A program made the translations under genes and the position numbers. The notes beneath the pieces are model-generated. The model was not told the DNA's origin, ran no database searches, and saw only the letters and a program-made list of their open reading frames with translations. Below, piece after piece: positions 19,378 to 29,261 of a DNA stretch of 64,000 nt (position 1 is the stretch's first letter; every line of letters begins with the position of its first letter). The stretch is from an endosymbiont of Galathealinum brachiosum (lineage in GTDB: Bacteria; Pseudomonadota; Gammaproteobacteria; SZUA-229), in assembly GCA_003349885.1 (NCBI GenBank), contig QFXC01000007.1, positions 457,125 through 521,124 on the forward strand, read 5' to 3'.

Positions 19378-19411
19378 GTAGGAGTTAGCTTTAGCTGACG
19401 ATAACTCCTAC
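19378..19411. repeat. REP-like hairpin between convergent genes
   Basis: A 10-bp stem GTAGGAGTTA / TAACTCCTAC flanks an inner GCTTTAGCTGACGA. The shape resembles REP elements of the GTAGGAGCGGCTTTAGCCGCGA type in AT-rich form. It lies between two convergent genes and may also act as a terminator. Confidence 0.6.
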
Positions 19412-19427
19412 TCGGTGAAAGAATTAA

Positions 19428-21164
19428 TTATTTAAAATATATCTTCTCAAATTCTTCAGCGGGAATGGGTTTTGACCAGAGATAACCCTGCCCATAAGCA
19501 CAACAATGATCCGCAAGAAAATATTTCTGCTGCTCTGTCTCTACACCTTCCGCTACCATATTTAATTTAAGTGCTTCAGCCAGCTGAATCATGGCTTTAA
19601 CAATCGCTGCATCTTCCACATTATCAGGTAAACCCTGAACAAATGAACGATCGAGCTTCACTGTATCAAAAGGAAATTCTTTCAGGTATGACATAGACGC
19701 ATAACCGGTACCAAAATCATCTAAGGCAATTCGTATACCCATCTGGTGAATTTCAGTCAGTATTTCTTTAGCACTTTTATAATTATCGACCAGTGCACTT
19801 TCAGTTAGTTCTATTTCTATAAACTTCGGAGAAATATCAATATCATCCAGTACTTTTTTACAGTGTTTTAATAACCCGCCCTCTTTAAAATGTCTGGCTG
19901 ATACATTAACTGACAGGTTATTGATCGGATATCCAGCGGATTTCCATTTTTTAAACTGATCACAGGCTGTACGCATCACCCACTCATCCAGCTGGATAAT
20001 CAGACCTGTTTCTTCTGCAAGAGGTATAAAATCATCCGGTGTTATAATGCCTTTTTCAGGATGCTGCCAACGTACCAGTGCTTCCATACCCTGACATTGA
20101 CCAGACACCAGATTTACTTTTGGCTGATAATAAACAGTAAATTCTTCATTTTTTAAAGCACTACGAATCTGGTTTTCCAGGTCCAGGCGTTGCATCGCTT
20201 TCTGACTCATTTCATCAGCATAAAACTGAAATGTCTGACGACCCAGCTCTTTTGCTCGATACATAGCAGTATCTGAGTGTTTTAATAATGTGCCAAAGTT
20301 TTCACCATCCTGCGGGTACAGTGCAATTCCGATACTACCGCCAATATGAACTTCTTTTTCATTAACCTGAACCGGTTTATCGAGCATTGCCAGTATATTT
20401 TTTGCCACTAATACGACGGACTCAGCTTCTTCCAGGTCTTCTATAATTATGGTGAATTCATCACCACCTAGTCGAGCAATGGTGTCTGTTTTACGCAGCA
20501 CTTCAATCAGGCGCTGAGACACAACATTTAATAACTGATCACCCGCAGCATGCCCCATAGAATCATTAATCACCTTAAAATGATCAATATCGAGAAATAA
20601 TAATGCAAACTGTCCCTTCTCTCGTTGCGCTCTGGAGATCGCCTGATCAATACGATCCATAAATAACATGCGATTCGGTAAGCCAGTTAATGCATCATGA
20701 TAAGCCAGATGACGAATTTTACGCTCCGCATCTGCGGCAAATAACATACGACTTGTTCTATGTTTCAACACCGACCAGTTAAACGGTTTGGTAACATAAT
20801 CACATGCACCTACTTCAAATGCCCTGGCAATGGATCGATCATCATCCAGAGACGTGGCCATTAAAATAGGGGTATCCGTACAGTCAGTTATCTTTTTGAT
20901 TTCTTCAGTTGCACGAAAGCCGTCCATTTCTGGCATAACCGCATCCATCAAGATTAAATCGGGGATTTGTCGTATCGCGGCCTGCAAAGCCTCAAGGCCA
21001 TTTGCCGCTTCAATAACATGATAGCCGCTTTGCTCCATTGAATGTCTGAGGACTAAGCGCATTGATGGATCGTCATCTGCAATCAGTATGACGGGAGTTT
21101 TATCAAGTTTTGATATATTCCCTGATCCAGTATTATCACTGGATGAATTGCTGGAATTTTTCAT
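19428..21164 (-). CDS. Response regulator with REC, GGDEF and EAL domains
   Basis: Receiver domain (about residues 24-140, phosphoacceptor Asp in LILMDAVMPEMDGF), GGDEF domain (about 155-315) and EAL domain (about 335-575). The cyclase site is RLGGDEF with an inhibitory RKTD five residues earlier. The EAL site keeps EALVRWQH, IELTES and DDFGTGYAS, so both synthesis and breakdown of cyclic di-GMP look possible. No partner kinase is adjacent. A set of four 11-bp repeats lies about 115 bases upstream of the start. Confidence 0.93.
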   Translation of the reverse strand: MKNSSNSSSDNTGSGNISKLDKTPVILIADDDPSMRLVLRHSMEQSGYHVIEAANGLEALQAAIRQIPDLILMDAVMPEMDGFRATEEIKKITDCTDTPILMATSLDDDRSIARAFEVGACDYVTKPFNWSVLKHRTSRMLFAADAERKIRHLAYHDALTGLPNRMLFMDRIDQAISRAQREKGQFALLFLDIDHFKVINDSMGHAAGDQLLNVVSQRLIEVLRKTDTIARLGGDEFTIIIEDLEEAESVVLVAKNILAMLDKPVQVNEKEVHIGGSIGIALYPQDGENFGTLLKHSDTAMYRAKELGRQTFQFYADEMSQKAMQRLDLENQIRSALKNEEFTVYYQPKVNLVSGQCQGMEALVRWQHPEKGIITPDDFIPLAEETGLIIQLDEWVMRTACDQFKKWKSAGYPINNLSVNVSARHFKEGGLLKHCKKVLDDIDISPKFIEIELTESALVDNYKSAKEILTEIHQMGIRIALDDFGTGYASMSYLKEFPFDTVKLDRSFVQGLPDNVEDAAIVKAMIQLAEALKLNMVAEGVETEQQKYFLADHCCAYGQGYLWSKPIPAEEFEKIYFK

Positions 21165-21278
21165 AGTTTATTATTATTGTTTATTATTATTGTTATAGAG
21201 GTATTTCAAGATACAGCCTGTATCACAATACCCAAGTAATACCAGAGAATAGCACAGGATCTCAAATCTGCTTAGATC

Positions 21279-21322
21279 CAGGACATAAAAAGGACATAAA
21301 TAGGACGTAAAGAGGACGTAAA
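21279..21322. repeat. Four tandem 11-bp repeats (NAGGACRTAAA)
   Basis: Four consecutive units CAGGACATAAA, AAGGACATAAA, TAGGACGTAAA and GAGGACGTAAA. The 11-bp period would put one unit per DNA turn. They sit between the 3' end of pepN and the start of the REC-GGDEF-EAL gene, both on the minus strand. A fifth copy with the same downstream TTATA lies at 53655. Confidence 0.85.
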
Positions 21323-21342
21323 TTATATTAACTTTAAGTCTC

Positions 21343-23958
21343 TTACCCTGCCAGACCTTTAGCTGTTATTTCAAAAACATCTTTAGCCAGATCAGGTGTT
21401 TCCGAGACGCGCTGCAACTGTGCTTTCATCATTAACTGACGATTTACATCGTAGCTTTTCCACTGAATAAGTGGCAGTAATAAACGTGCGGCGATCTGCG
21501 GGTTCGTTGTGTTCAATTTAATAACAATATCCGCGAGAAACTGATAACCCTGACCAGACATGTGATGAAACTCCACCGCATTAGCCTGTGTAAAAGCACC
21601 AACAAGAGATCGCACCCGGTTAGGCACATTTAAATCAAATGCATCATGCTCTAATAATGCCTGTACTGATTGAAATGCATTCGTGCCGGTCGCAGTTGCC
21701 TGCACCATAAACCATTTATCAATAACCAGTGAGTCTTTAGCCCATTGTTGATAAAAATCATCTAATACCTGCCCGCCTTCTTGCTCGGTATAATGCGCCA
21801 GACAACGTAAAGCCGAAATTTGATCGGTCATATTGCTGGCATTTTTATACTGATGCTGAGCCATTTCAATTGCTGTTTTTCTTGCAGTTTCAGTTTCACT
21901 GCACATCATATATGACAGACAGATATTTTTTAAACTACGCTGCCCCATGGCCTGTGGTGTAAGAGTATATTCATCATCCTGACAGGATTTATACACCGCG
22001 ACGAAATCATCCATTAACTCAAACGCTAAAGTTTTTTTACAGAACTCCCGCACCTGGTAAATTGCATCTACATCAATAACCGGCAGGTTCTGCCCCATAT
22101 AATCTTCACTGGGTAAACTTAAAATTCGAGCAGCCAACGCTTTATCCAGAGACTCATCAATCAGCACCTGTTTTAATGTACTGATATAAAAAGCATCCAG
22201 ATTTAAGGTTTTCTTCTGATGATAATCTTCAATAAGCGCCATCATTATATTCAGGCCAAGCTGCTGCGCACAATTCCAGCGATTAAACTCATCACTGTCA
22301 TTTGCCACTAAAAAAGCAAGCTGCTCATTATTCAAAGCGTAATTTAGTTTAACCGGTGCAGAATAGTTTCGTAAAATAGAGACCGCTGTATTGTCTTCTA
22401 CATCTTCAAATTCTATAACCTGTTCTGCTTCAGTTATATCTACTATTTGCGCCGCTGATTTAAGTTCGCTTCCATCTGAATCAATTAAACTGACACTTAA
22501 TGGAATATGAAATGGTTTATTGGTTTTAGTTTCTGATGATTGCTTAACAGATAAACTTAAACGTTTTTCATCTGCTTTATATTCAGATTGAACATCCAGC
22601 TGAGGTGTTCCTGCCTGATGGTACCAGCGGCGGAACTGCGTCAGATCAATGTCACTTGCATCTTCCATCGCGTTAATAAAATCTTCTGTGGTTGCAGCTT
22701 CACCATCATGTCGTTCAAAATAAATATCCATACCCTGTCTAAAGTTTTCTTTTCCTAACAGGGTATGAATCATACGAATAATTTCCGCACCTTTGTTATA
22801 AACAGTTACGGTGTAAAAATTATTAATTTCCACATAAGAATCTGGCTGAATAGGGTGAGACATTGGCCCAGCATCTTCTGCAAATTGACGGGTACGTAAT
22901 ACATTTACATCATCAATTCGTTTTACCGAGGCGGAATTCATATCAGAGGTAAATTGCTGATCACGAAAAACGGTTAAACCTTCTTTTAATGTTAGTTGAA
23001 ACCAGTCACGACAGGTAACTCTGTTACCACTCCAGTTATGAAAATATTCATGACCGATAACAGCTTCTATATTAATAAAATCAGTATCGGTTGCGGTATC
23101 CGGACGCGCTAAAACATATTTTGAATTAAATACATTCAGGCCTTTATTTTCCATTGCGCCCATATTGAAATCATCAACCGCCACAATCATATAAATATCT
23201 AAATCATATTCGCGACCAAAGGTTTCCTCATCCCATCTCATAGATTTTTTAAGGGAACGCATAGCATGATCACACTTATCAATATTATGTGCTTCAACAT
23301 AAATACGACAGTCGATCTCACGTTTATTCATAGTGATAAAAGTATCTTTTATACACTCTAAATCACCGGCAACCAGGGCAAATAAATAACAGGGTTTTTT
23401 AAATGGGTCTTCCCAGGTAACACTGTGTTTACCATCATCCAGATCATTTGTATCAACCGGATTACCATTCGATAGCAAAACCGGGTATTTTGATTTATCC
23501 GCAACTATAGTTGTGGTGAATTTCGCCATCACATCAGGGCGATCAAGATAATAAGTTATTTTTCGAAATCCCTGTGCTTCACACTGAGTACAGAAATTTC
23601 CTGAGGATTTGTACAGGCCCTCAAGGGAGGTATTTAACTGGGGTTTAATAAACGTTTCGATTTGTAGAGTAAAACTGTCTGGTACATCTGGAATCCACAA
23701 ACTTTCATCTGTAACACTGAATTCACCGTCACTCAGGGCTTTTTCATTTATTAATACCGAACCTAAAACCAGATTTTCCCCATCTAGCTCTAATATTCGT
23801 GACCCATTCAACTCTGTATTTCGACGAACTTCCATTTCAGATACAACACGGGTTTCATCTTCACCTAGCTCAAAATGCAAATTGATAGAATCAATCCAGT
23901 ATTGAGGTTGCGTATAGTCTTTCAGGTAAATTGTGTTTGGAGCAGTATCTTGTGTCAT
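21343..23958 (-). CDS. pepN: Aminopeptidase N (M1 family)
   Basis: A cytoplasmic zinc aminopeptidase that releases N-terminal residues from peptides. The 871-residue length matches the E. coli type. The exopeptidase motif GAMEN and the zinc site HEYFHNW, with the third-ligand Glu in LKEGLTVFRDQ, are intact, followed by the long C-terminal helical domain. I chose the ATG at 23958, which has AGGAAAG just upstream and begins MTQDTAPNTI; a longer frame from 24000 adds 14 atypical residues. Confidence 0.96.
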   Translation of the reverse strand: MTQDTAPNTIYLKDYTQPQYWIDSINLHFELGEDETRVVSEMEVRRNTELNGSRILELDGENLVLGSVLINEKALSDGEFSVTDESLWIPDVPDSFTLQIETFIKPQLNTSLEGLYKSSGNFCTQCEAQGFRKITYYLDRPDVMAKFTTTIVADKSKYPVLLSNGNPVDTNDLDDGKHSVTWEDPFKKPCYLFALVAGDLECIKDTFITMNKREIDCRIYVEAHNIDKCDHAMRSLKKSMRWDEETFGREYDLDIYMIVAVDDFNMGAMENKGLNVFNSKYVLARPDTATDTDFINIEAVIGHEYFHNWSGNRVTCRDWFQLTLKEGLTVFRDQQFTSDMNSASVKRIDDVNVLRTRQFAEDAGPMSHPIQPDSYVEINNFYTVTVYNKGAEIIRMIHTLLGKENFRQGMDIYFERHDGEAATTEDFINAMEDASDIDLTQFRRWYHQAGTPQLDVQSEYKADEKRLSLSVKQSSETKTNKPFHIPLSVSLIDSDGSELKSAAQIVDITEAEQVIEFEDVEDNTAVSILRNYSAPVKLNYALNNEQLAFLVANDSDEFNRWNCAQQLGLNIMMALIEDYHQKKTLNLDAFYISTLKQVLIDESLDKALAARILSLPSEDYMGQNLPVIDVDAIYQVREFCKKTLAFELMDDFVAVYKSCQDDEYTLTPQAMGQRSLKNICLSYMMCSETETARKTAIEMAQHQYKNASNMTDQISALRCLAHYTEQEGGQVLDDFYQQWAKDSLVIDKWFMVQATATGTNAFQSVQALLEHDAFDLNVPNRVRSLVGAFTQANAVEFHHMSGQGYQFLADIVIKLNTTNPQIAARLLLPLIQWKSYDVNRQLMMKAQLQRVSETPDLAKDVFEITAKGLAG

Positions 23959-24263
23959 GAGCTTTCCTATATCGATACAGTCAAGATACAACAATCTCAT
24001 TAAAATTCAAGAAGTTATAGAGAATAACTGTATATAATCAGATACACACTAATGTCTAGAGCTATAAACGAATACGCCAGATAATAACATTAAGTAACTA
24101 ACTGAAATGCCTAAGTTATTTAGACATACAGGAGACCAGATCAACTAGACCAGGTATTTTACTAAGCTTAATCAGCGGCCAAACAGCCGTAATAAATTTA
24201 CAGATTGATGTATGGCGCAACTTAAAACTGTAAACTTATCACTTCAATTACTCTGTTTACTAA
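23959..24263. other. Gene-free spacer between pepN and the CnoX-like gene
   Basis: About 305 bases, AT-rich. It holds the upstream region of the minus-strand pepN and the region after the CnoX-like gene. I see no ORF with support, no strong hairpin terminator and no recognised RNA. Confidence 0.6.
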
Positions 24264-25136
24264 CTACTTAATAAGTAAATTAGACAACCGCTGTTGAGCA
24301 CGACTCGATATCTCAGGGCGGGAATCTTTTAACATACCAATAAGCGTCATTATTAATTCTTTCGCAGCACCGTCCTGAAAGGATTCGTCTTGTTGATGCA
24401 ACATAAGAAGATGATCTATCGCTTTCTCATATTCATATTCAGCCGTCAGGCAAATAGCCAGATCAAATCGTGCCTGTTTATCATTCTCGTCATTAGATAA
24501 AGCTTGTTGTAATGAATTAATATCAGGTTTAGCCTCAGCCAGATTAACAAACGTAAGCTGTCCGGTAATAGACTTGCCCATTTCACTCTGTTTGGCGCTA
24601 TCAGGTATTTTATCAAACAAATCATTCGCCTGTTCGATTTGCTTTACATCTATAAATATTTGTACCATATCTAATGCCACATTGACATTAGCCGGATCCT
24701 GCTGAATGGCCTTGCCTAAAAGAATAACGGCTTCTTCTGTCTCACCGCTCATGTGTTTTGTGCGAGCCTGCTCACGTATTTCATCAATGACATTAAAAAC
24801 ATTAACTCCTTTTAATAACACCCGCGCCTCATCTTCAGTTAACAAACCTTCAGAGGTTAGTGAAACTTCACCATTTTGAATAACCAGTATGGTAGGTACA
24901 TTTTCAACTTTAAACTGCTCACGTAATGTCTGCTGCTCATCAACATCAACTTTAGCAAAGATAAACTGCTCGGGAAATTCTTTCGCGAGTTTAGAAAAAA
25001 TCTCACTTATAACAAAACAGGGCTCTGACCAGACACCCATAAATAACGTAATAACCGGTATTTTATTTGAATTTTGTATTACAACCTGATCAAAGTTAGC
25101 TTCAGTCGCTTCAAAAATAAAAACATCTTTAGACAT
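24264..25136 (-). CDS. cnoX: Thioredoxin-fold chaperone with TPR region (CnoX/YbbN-like)
   Basis: An N-terminal thioredoxin fold (about residues 1-110) is followed by a helical TPR-type region (about 115-285), the CnoX/YbbN arrangement. The active site reads WSEPC, so the first Cys of CxxC is Ser, as in E. coli CnoX (SxxC). That protein acts as a holdase and mixed-disulfide partner rather than a disulfide reductase. The 290 residues match. Likely roles are protection of oxidised proteins and delivery to GroEL. Confidence 0.88.
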   Translation of the reverse strand: MSKDVFIFEATEANFDQVVIQNSNKIPVITLFMGVWSEPCFVISEIFSKLAKEFPEQFIFAKVDVDEQQTLREQFKVENVPTILVIQNGEVSLTSEGLLTEDEARVLLKGVNVFNVIDEIREQARTKHMSGETEEAVILLGKAIQQDPANVNVALDMVQIFIDVKQIEQANDLFDKIPDSAKQSEMGKSITGQLTFVNLAEAKPDINSLQQALSNDENDKQARFDLAICLTAEYEYEKAIDHLLMLHQQDESFQDGAAKELIMTLIGMLKDSRPEISSRAQQRLSNLLIK

Positions 25137-25241
25137 AATAACCCTATTTAAACCCGGGCGCCTGGCACCCTTATTTTATATACAAATTAAAACTAGAACA
25201 TAGAGCTAGCGAAGAAATCTTATAATGCTACACTTAATGTT

Positions 25242-25691
25242 ATGACAGCTCATGATACACAATCTTTTTTTACACCTGATGAGTTCTTTTATCAGCAAAC
25301 CCGTTTGCCATCTCAAACATACAATTTAGCTCACACATTACTTAAGAGAAACAAGTCGAGTCATTTATTTGTTCCTATCCGCTCATTGCAATATCTTGCC
25401 ATCATTGAGATGAATGCAATCTGGTTTGTTGATAGCCTCGCCTACGCGACTCGCGGAGATGAAGGTGGTCGATTAATTAGAGTATCATGGCATCCTTTAG
25501 TTAATGTTAATCAACGTGAGTCATTAACACAACATATGGATTGTCGTGTGATTTTTTATGGTGGCGACATGCAAGAGATTCAAAAACGTTTAAATAATGA
25601 ATTCTATCAGGCTATGTTACTTATTGATCAGCGCCATAGAGACACCATCAACGAAATCGGTAATATCAGTATTTTACCTTTAAATCTATAA
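25242..25691 (+). CDS. Conserved-looking protein of unknown function
   Basis: A 149-residue soluble protein with no signal peptide, membrane segment or recognised motif. The composition and even length suggest a real gene: PSQTYNLAHTLLKRNK, later LFVPIRSLQYLAIIEMNAIWFVD. Its 3' end overlaps the convergent aldolase-like gene by 6 bases. There is no good ribosome site, though the ATG at 25242 is preceded by AATGTT-type sequence. Its place beside the cbb operon may or may not matter. Confidence 0.55.
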   Translation: MTAHDTQSFFTPDEFFYQQTRLPSQTYNLAHTLLKRNKSSHLFVPIRSLQYLAIIEMNAIWFVDSLAYATRGDEGGRLIRVSWHPLVNVNQRESLTQHMDCRVIFYGGDMQEIQKRLNNEFYQAMLLIDQRHRDTINEIGNISILPLNL

Positions 25692-26864
25692 ACTTTCTTT
25701 ATAATCCATAATAACTAAATCGCTCGTATTCGGTCGTAACTTTCGACTCAAAAACTGACTAAAGCCCTGGTTTTCACGAAAATTATCAAGCGCCGCTTTA
25801 TGCGTGAAATTAACTAACCAACAAAACTGATACCTGCTTTTATCCTGCATTGCCTCACCGGTAAAAACCTGGCGAACCCCGGGTATTTTTGATAACAACT
25901 CTTTACCTTCAGGCATTATATTGTTTAGTGGTTCAGACGTATTGGCAATAACATTATGTACAATTAAGTGCTCTACCGTTAACCAGGGCTCACACCGCTC
26001 AAGCACTTCTGCTGCTCGACCTGCGCTTCCCCATTGACGAAGGCAGCGCTGAACTTCAATGCAGATTGCATCTTTTACATCTTTTTTAAGGTCGGTAAAA
26101 CTACCCTTTGGATTATCCTTACAACCCTTACACATAGCTTTAGCAGCTATATCTGAAAGCGCAGTATAATAATCTATCTTTGCAACGCCATTGGATGTTA
26201 ATTTATGGAACTGGTCTTCATTCAAACCACTCCCACCATGAATTACCAACGGTATATTTACCGCCTGATTCAACTGTTTAAGTCGCGCGTAATCGAGCTT
26301 AACCCGTCCATCCATTCGGCCCTGAACTGTTCCAATAGAAACCGCTAAAAAATCAACACCGGTTTTTTCTACGTAAGCTTTTGCTTCCGAGGGAATAGTA
26401 AAAGCACTCTCACCTGGATGCTGCTCGGCACCTTCTCCCACTTTACCTGCCACATAACCCAGTTCACCAACCACAGAAACACCACAGCCATGTGCTGCAT
26501 CAACCACCGCAAGGGTTTTTTCTATATTGTCAGAAAAATCCTGACTGGATACATCCAGCATGACGCCATTGCATCCCAGGTTAATCGCTTTGATGGTTGT
26601 TTCGAGACTACTACCATGATCCAGTTGAATAGCAACAGGAACAGATGCACGTTTAGCTGCTGCCTCAACTGCAGGTAACATTAACTCAAAATCATAATGA
26701 GCAAAATGTGGCTCCGCAATACTTAGAATAACCGCTGAACGACAGGTTTCTGCCGCATCAATTACCGCTTCTAGAAAATCCAGGCTGACTAAATCAAAAG
26801 CACCAACCGCATAATTATTCTCATATGCGTGATAGAGCATATCGCGCATATTAACCAGAGGCAT
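25686..26864 (-). CDS. Class II aldolase-like protein fused to a Dabb domain
   Basis: Residues 1-285 follow the KbaY/GatY-type class II fructose/tagatose-bisphosphate aldolases: catalytic Asp82 and zinc His83 in LDHGSS, Glu134 in GELGYVAG, zinc His209 in VIHGGSGL. The second zinc His, in the family motif GTxHG, is Gln181 (GTVQG), and the substrate-binding Asn of KINVxT is Asp231. Residues 296-390 look like a stress-responsive dimeric alpha/beta barrel (Dabb): EHLIVHNV, then LLSKIPGVRQVFTGE. It ends the cbb gene run, so a Calvin-cycle link is likely, but canonical aldolase activity is doubtful. AGGATAACTC precedes the ATG. Confidence 0.8.
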   Translation of the reverse strand: MPLVNMRDMLYHAYENNYAVGAFDLVSLDFLEAVIDAAETCRSAVILSIAEPHFAHYDFELMLPAVEAAAKRASVPVAIQLDHGSSLETTIKAINLGCNGVMLDVSSQDFSDNIEKTLAVVDAAHGCGVSVVGELGYVAGKVGEGAEQHPGESAFTIPSEAKAYVEKTGVDFLAVSIGTVQGRMDGRVKLDYARLKQLNQAVNIPLVIHGGSGLNEDQFHKLTSNGVAKIDYYTALSDIAAKAMCKGCKDNPKGSFTDLKKDVKDAICIEVQRCLRQWGSAGRAAEVLERCEPWLTVEHLIVHNVIANTSEPLNNIMPEGKELLSKIPGVRQVFTGEAMQDKSRYQFCWLVNFTHKAALDNFRENQGFSQFLSRKLRPNTSDLVIMDYKESL

Positions 26865-26888
26865 GAGTTATCCTAATAGCATTAATCA

Positions 26889-29243
26889 TTAAGCGGTCAA
26901 ACTCGCAAACAAGGTTGGCAACTGCTCTGGCAATTTATCTACGTTATCAATAACTGTATAGTTATTAGCACCGAAGATTCGCTTCACATAATCATCTGCA
27001 TTTGGATCAAGTGTTAAGCAATAAGTTAACACGCCTGTACCATACAACTCTTCAACTGCTTTCTTCGTATCATGACGTAAATGCTGTGGATCACGCTCAT
27101 CAATATCAGCTGGCTCACCATCCGTTAACATCAGTACCAGTTTACGTTTTTCAGGCTGCTTTAATAAGTGCTGACCTGCATGACGTAATGCGGCACCCAT
27201 GCGAGTTGAAAGCCCTCCTTGCATACCTGCAAGACGGGACTTAGCTTCTTCATCAAAATGCTGATTGAAATTTTTAAAACGATAGTACTGAACATCATGA
27301 CGGCCATCAGATGCAAAGCCATGAATCGCATAAGGGTCACCGATGCCTTCGATAGCGGTTGCAACTAAAGTCGCCGCTTCACGAGTTAACTGTAAAACTG
27401 TTTTTTCAGAACCGTTCATTGGCTCGTTAGTTGATTCAGATAAATCGAGTAACAACACCACGGATAGATCACGGGTTTTTAATACGTTGCGCATGGTTAT
27501 ACGTGTATTAGGTTGTTCGCCCATACGAATTGCCACCATTGCATCAATTGCGGCATTGATATCGACTTCATCACCGTCTTCCATATTACGCTGACGCTGC
27601 ACACCTTCTGGTGTTAACAAATCAATGATCTGTTTAATGCGATGAGCAACGGGACGGTAGTCATCAATAATCTGAGTAATATCTTCTACCATCCCCATGG
27701 GTTGGCGACGTTCATACACGGTTGCCCAATCAGGGCGATGTAACTGAATTTGATAATCCCATTCTTGATAGTGAAAAGGGTCAGAAACCGGTTCTTTGCC
27801 CCACATATCATTGAAGCTTTCCTGCCCATCGGTTAAGTCATCTTCATAGGGGCGCATATTGGTTGAGCATGTCCAGATTTCCTGCGCGTCATCACCGGCA
27901 AGTTCACAGTCAACCTCATTAGCCATTTCGATAACACTAACCTGTTTTCTGACTTGTCGCTGACTGGCTGGAACATATTCAAATTCGACATCTGCATCGA
28001 ATTCTTCAAATTCCCAGACGTAACGATTGTCATCACGATAGGCTATATCAATACGTTCAAGTATACGTAAGCTTGGTACTTCTTTACGTTTCATAAACAA
28101 ATTGAAAACATCTAAACCTAAATGCCAACAAAATTGATTATTATCTTTGTTGTCTTCAATTCCATCATGGAATTTTTTAGCTAGCTCATTCAGCTCTTCA
28201 TCATCACCGGTTACAGAACTATCCAGTAACATAATGGCAAAACGCTCAAGTATAAGCATCGTAGGATGCTCGGCTTTATCGTGCCCCTGCTCCTCACGAG
28301 TAACTTCCATTAATGAACGCCATAATTTCTTCAGGCCGGGAAATTCCTGTGTGGCTTTATATTCAATTCGAGCATCTTCAATTTGACCAATAAAAAACAT
28401 CTGTGCCGGGCTTAAACCTTCCGCAGAAATTGGCTCACTTGAATACATCATATGTGCAGCCATATGCGCCGCTGTCGCACGATATAACTCTAAACCCGCT
28501 ACGCTACCACAATCATCCAGAGCATCAGGTAAATGTAAAATACGATGTTCTATAAATGGACGAAAATCTGCAAAGTCAGCACCCGTTGGGCGTAGGAAAA
28601 AATCACGTCCCCATAACGCGCGTAAATAGAAATTTAGTTTACGTTGGGTTTTTATAAACAGAATGCCACGACGTTCTTTTTGTAACATGGCGCGACTATC
28701 AGCAGATTCAAGATTAAAGTATGCCGTAAGGTTATCAAAATCTCGACGATACGCCTGAGAACCAAAGTTACACCAGCGACGCAAACCACTGAGGGTTAGT
28801 TTTGATAACAACTCATCAATATGATTTAACATCGGGCGTACGCCACGAGATGCCGTTGAAGCTAATTGATGAATTAATGTAAGGTAACCACGGAACAGTT
28901 CCGCATCGCCTAAATTGCGTGCGGCTGTTGGCATACTGGCAAACAGTAAAGTTACCACTTCGGCAGATGTCATAGAAGATAATTTCATGGCTGCAGTTAA
29001 ACAGTCACTAATTACATCTTCACCACATTCTTTTGCAACTAACGGCATTTCCTGAAGATAAGAAGTAACCACACCCGCGCCACGACCCAGATTACATAAA
29101 CTTTTTGCACCGTCCATATACTCTTGCAAGCCAGTAGGAGACATAACCCGTGAGGCTTCCTGAAAAGTGCTTTCCAGTACATCACGAATTTCTGGCGCGG
29201 CTTCAGAAAGAAATTCTTCGTAGTCTTCGAGTTTAATACTCAT
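26889..29243 (-). CDS. cbbO: RubisCO activation protein CbbO (VWA domain)
   Basis: CbbO is the adaptor partner of the AAA+ protein CbbQ; together they remove inhibitory sugar phosphates from RubisCO. The 784-residue length fits. The C-terminal von Willebrand A domain has a MIDAS site, DLSESTNEPM with a later TDGEPADID. The N-terminal part is the family-specific region. It sits downstream of cbbQ with a 200-base spacer that contains remnants of dispersed repeats. Confidence 0.94.
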   Translation of the reverse strand: MSIKLEDYEEFLSEAAPEIRDVLESTFQEASRVMSPTGLQEYMDGAKSLCNLGRGAGVVTSYLQEMPLVAKECGEDVISDCLTAAMKLSSMTSAEVVTLLFASMPTAARNLGDAELFRGYLTLIHQLASTASRGVRPMLNHIDELLSKLTLSGLRRWCNFGSQAYRRDFDNLTAYFNLESADSRAMLQKERRGILFIKTQRKLNFYLRALWGRDFFLRPTGADFADFRPFIEHRILHLPDALDDCGSVAGLELYRATAAHMAAHMMYSSEPISAEGLSPAQMFFIGQIEDARIEYKATQEFPGLKKLWRSLMEVTREEQGHDKAEHPTMLILERFAIMLLDSSVTGDDEELNELAKKFHDGIEDNKDNNQFCWHLGLDVFNLFMKRKEVPSLRILERIDIAYRDDNRYVWEFEEFDADVEFEYVPASQRQVRKQVSVIEMANEVDCELAGDDAQEIWTCSTNMRPYEDDLTDGQESFNDMWGKEPVSDPFHYQEWDYQIQLHRPDWATVYERRQPMGMVEDITQIIDDYRPVAHRIKQIIDLLTPEGVQRQRNMEDGDEVDINAAIDAMVAIRMGEQPNTRITMRNVLKTRDLSVVLLLDLSESTNEPMNGSEKTVLQLTREAATLVATAIEGIGDPYAIHGFASDGRHDVQYYRFKNFNQHFDEEAKSRLAGMQGGLSTRMGAALRHAGQHLLKQPEKRKLVLMLTDGEPADIDERDPQHLRHDTKKAVEELYGTGVLTYCLTLDPNADDYVKRIFGANNYTVIDNVDKLPEQLPTLFASLTA

Positions 29244-29261
29244 GAATTAAAGCCTCGTCGC

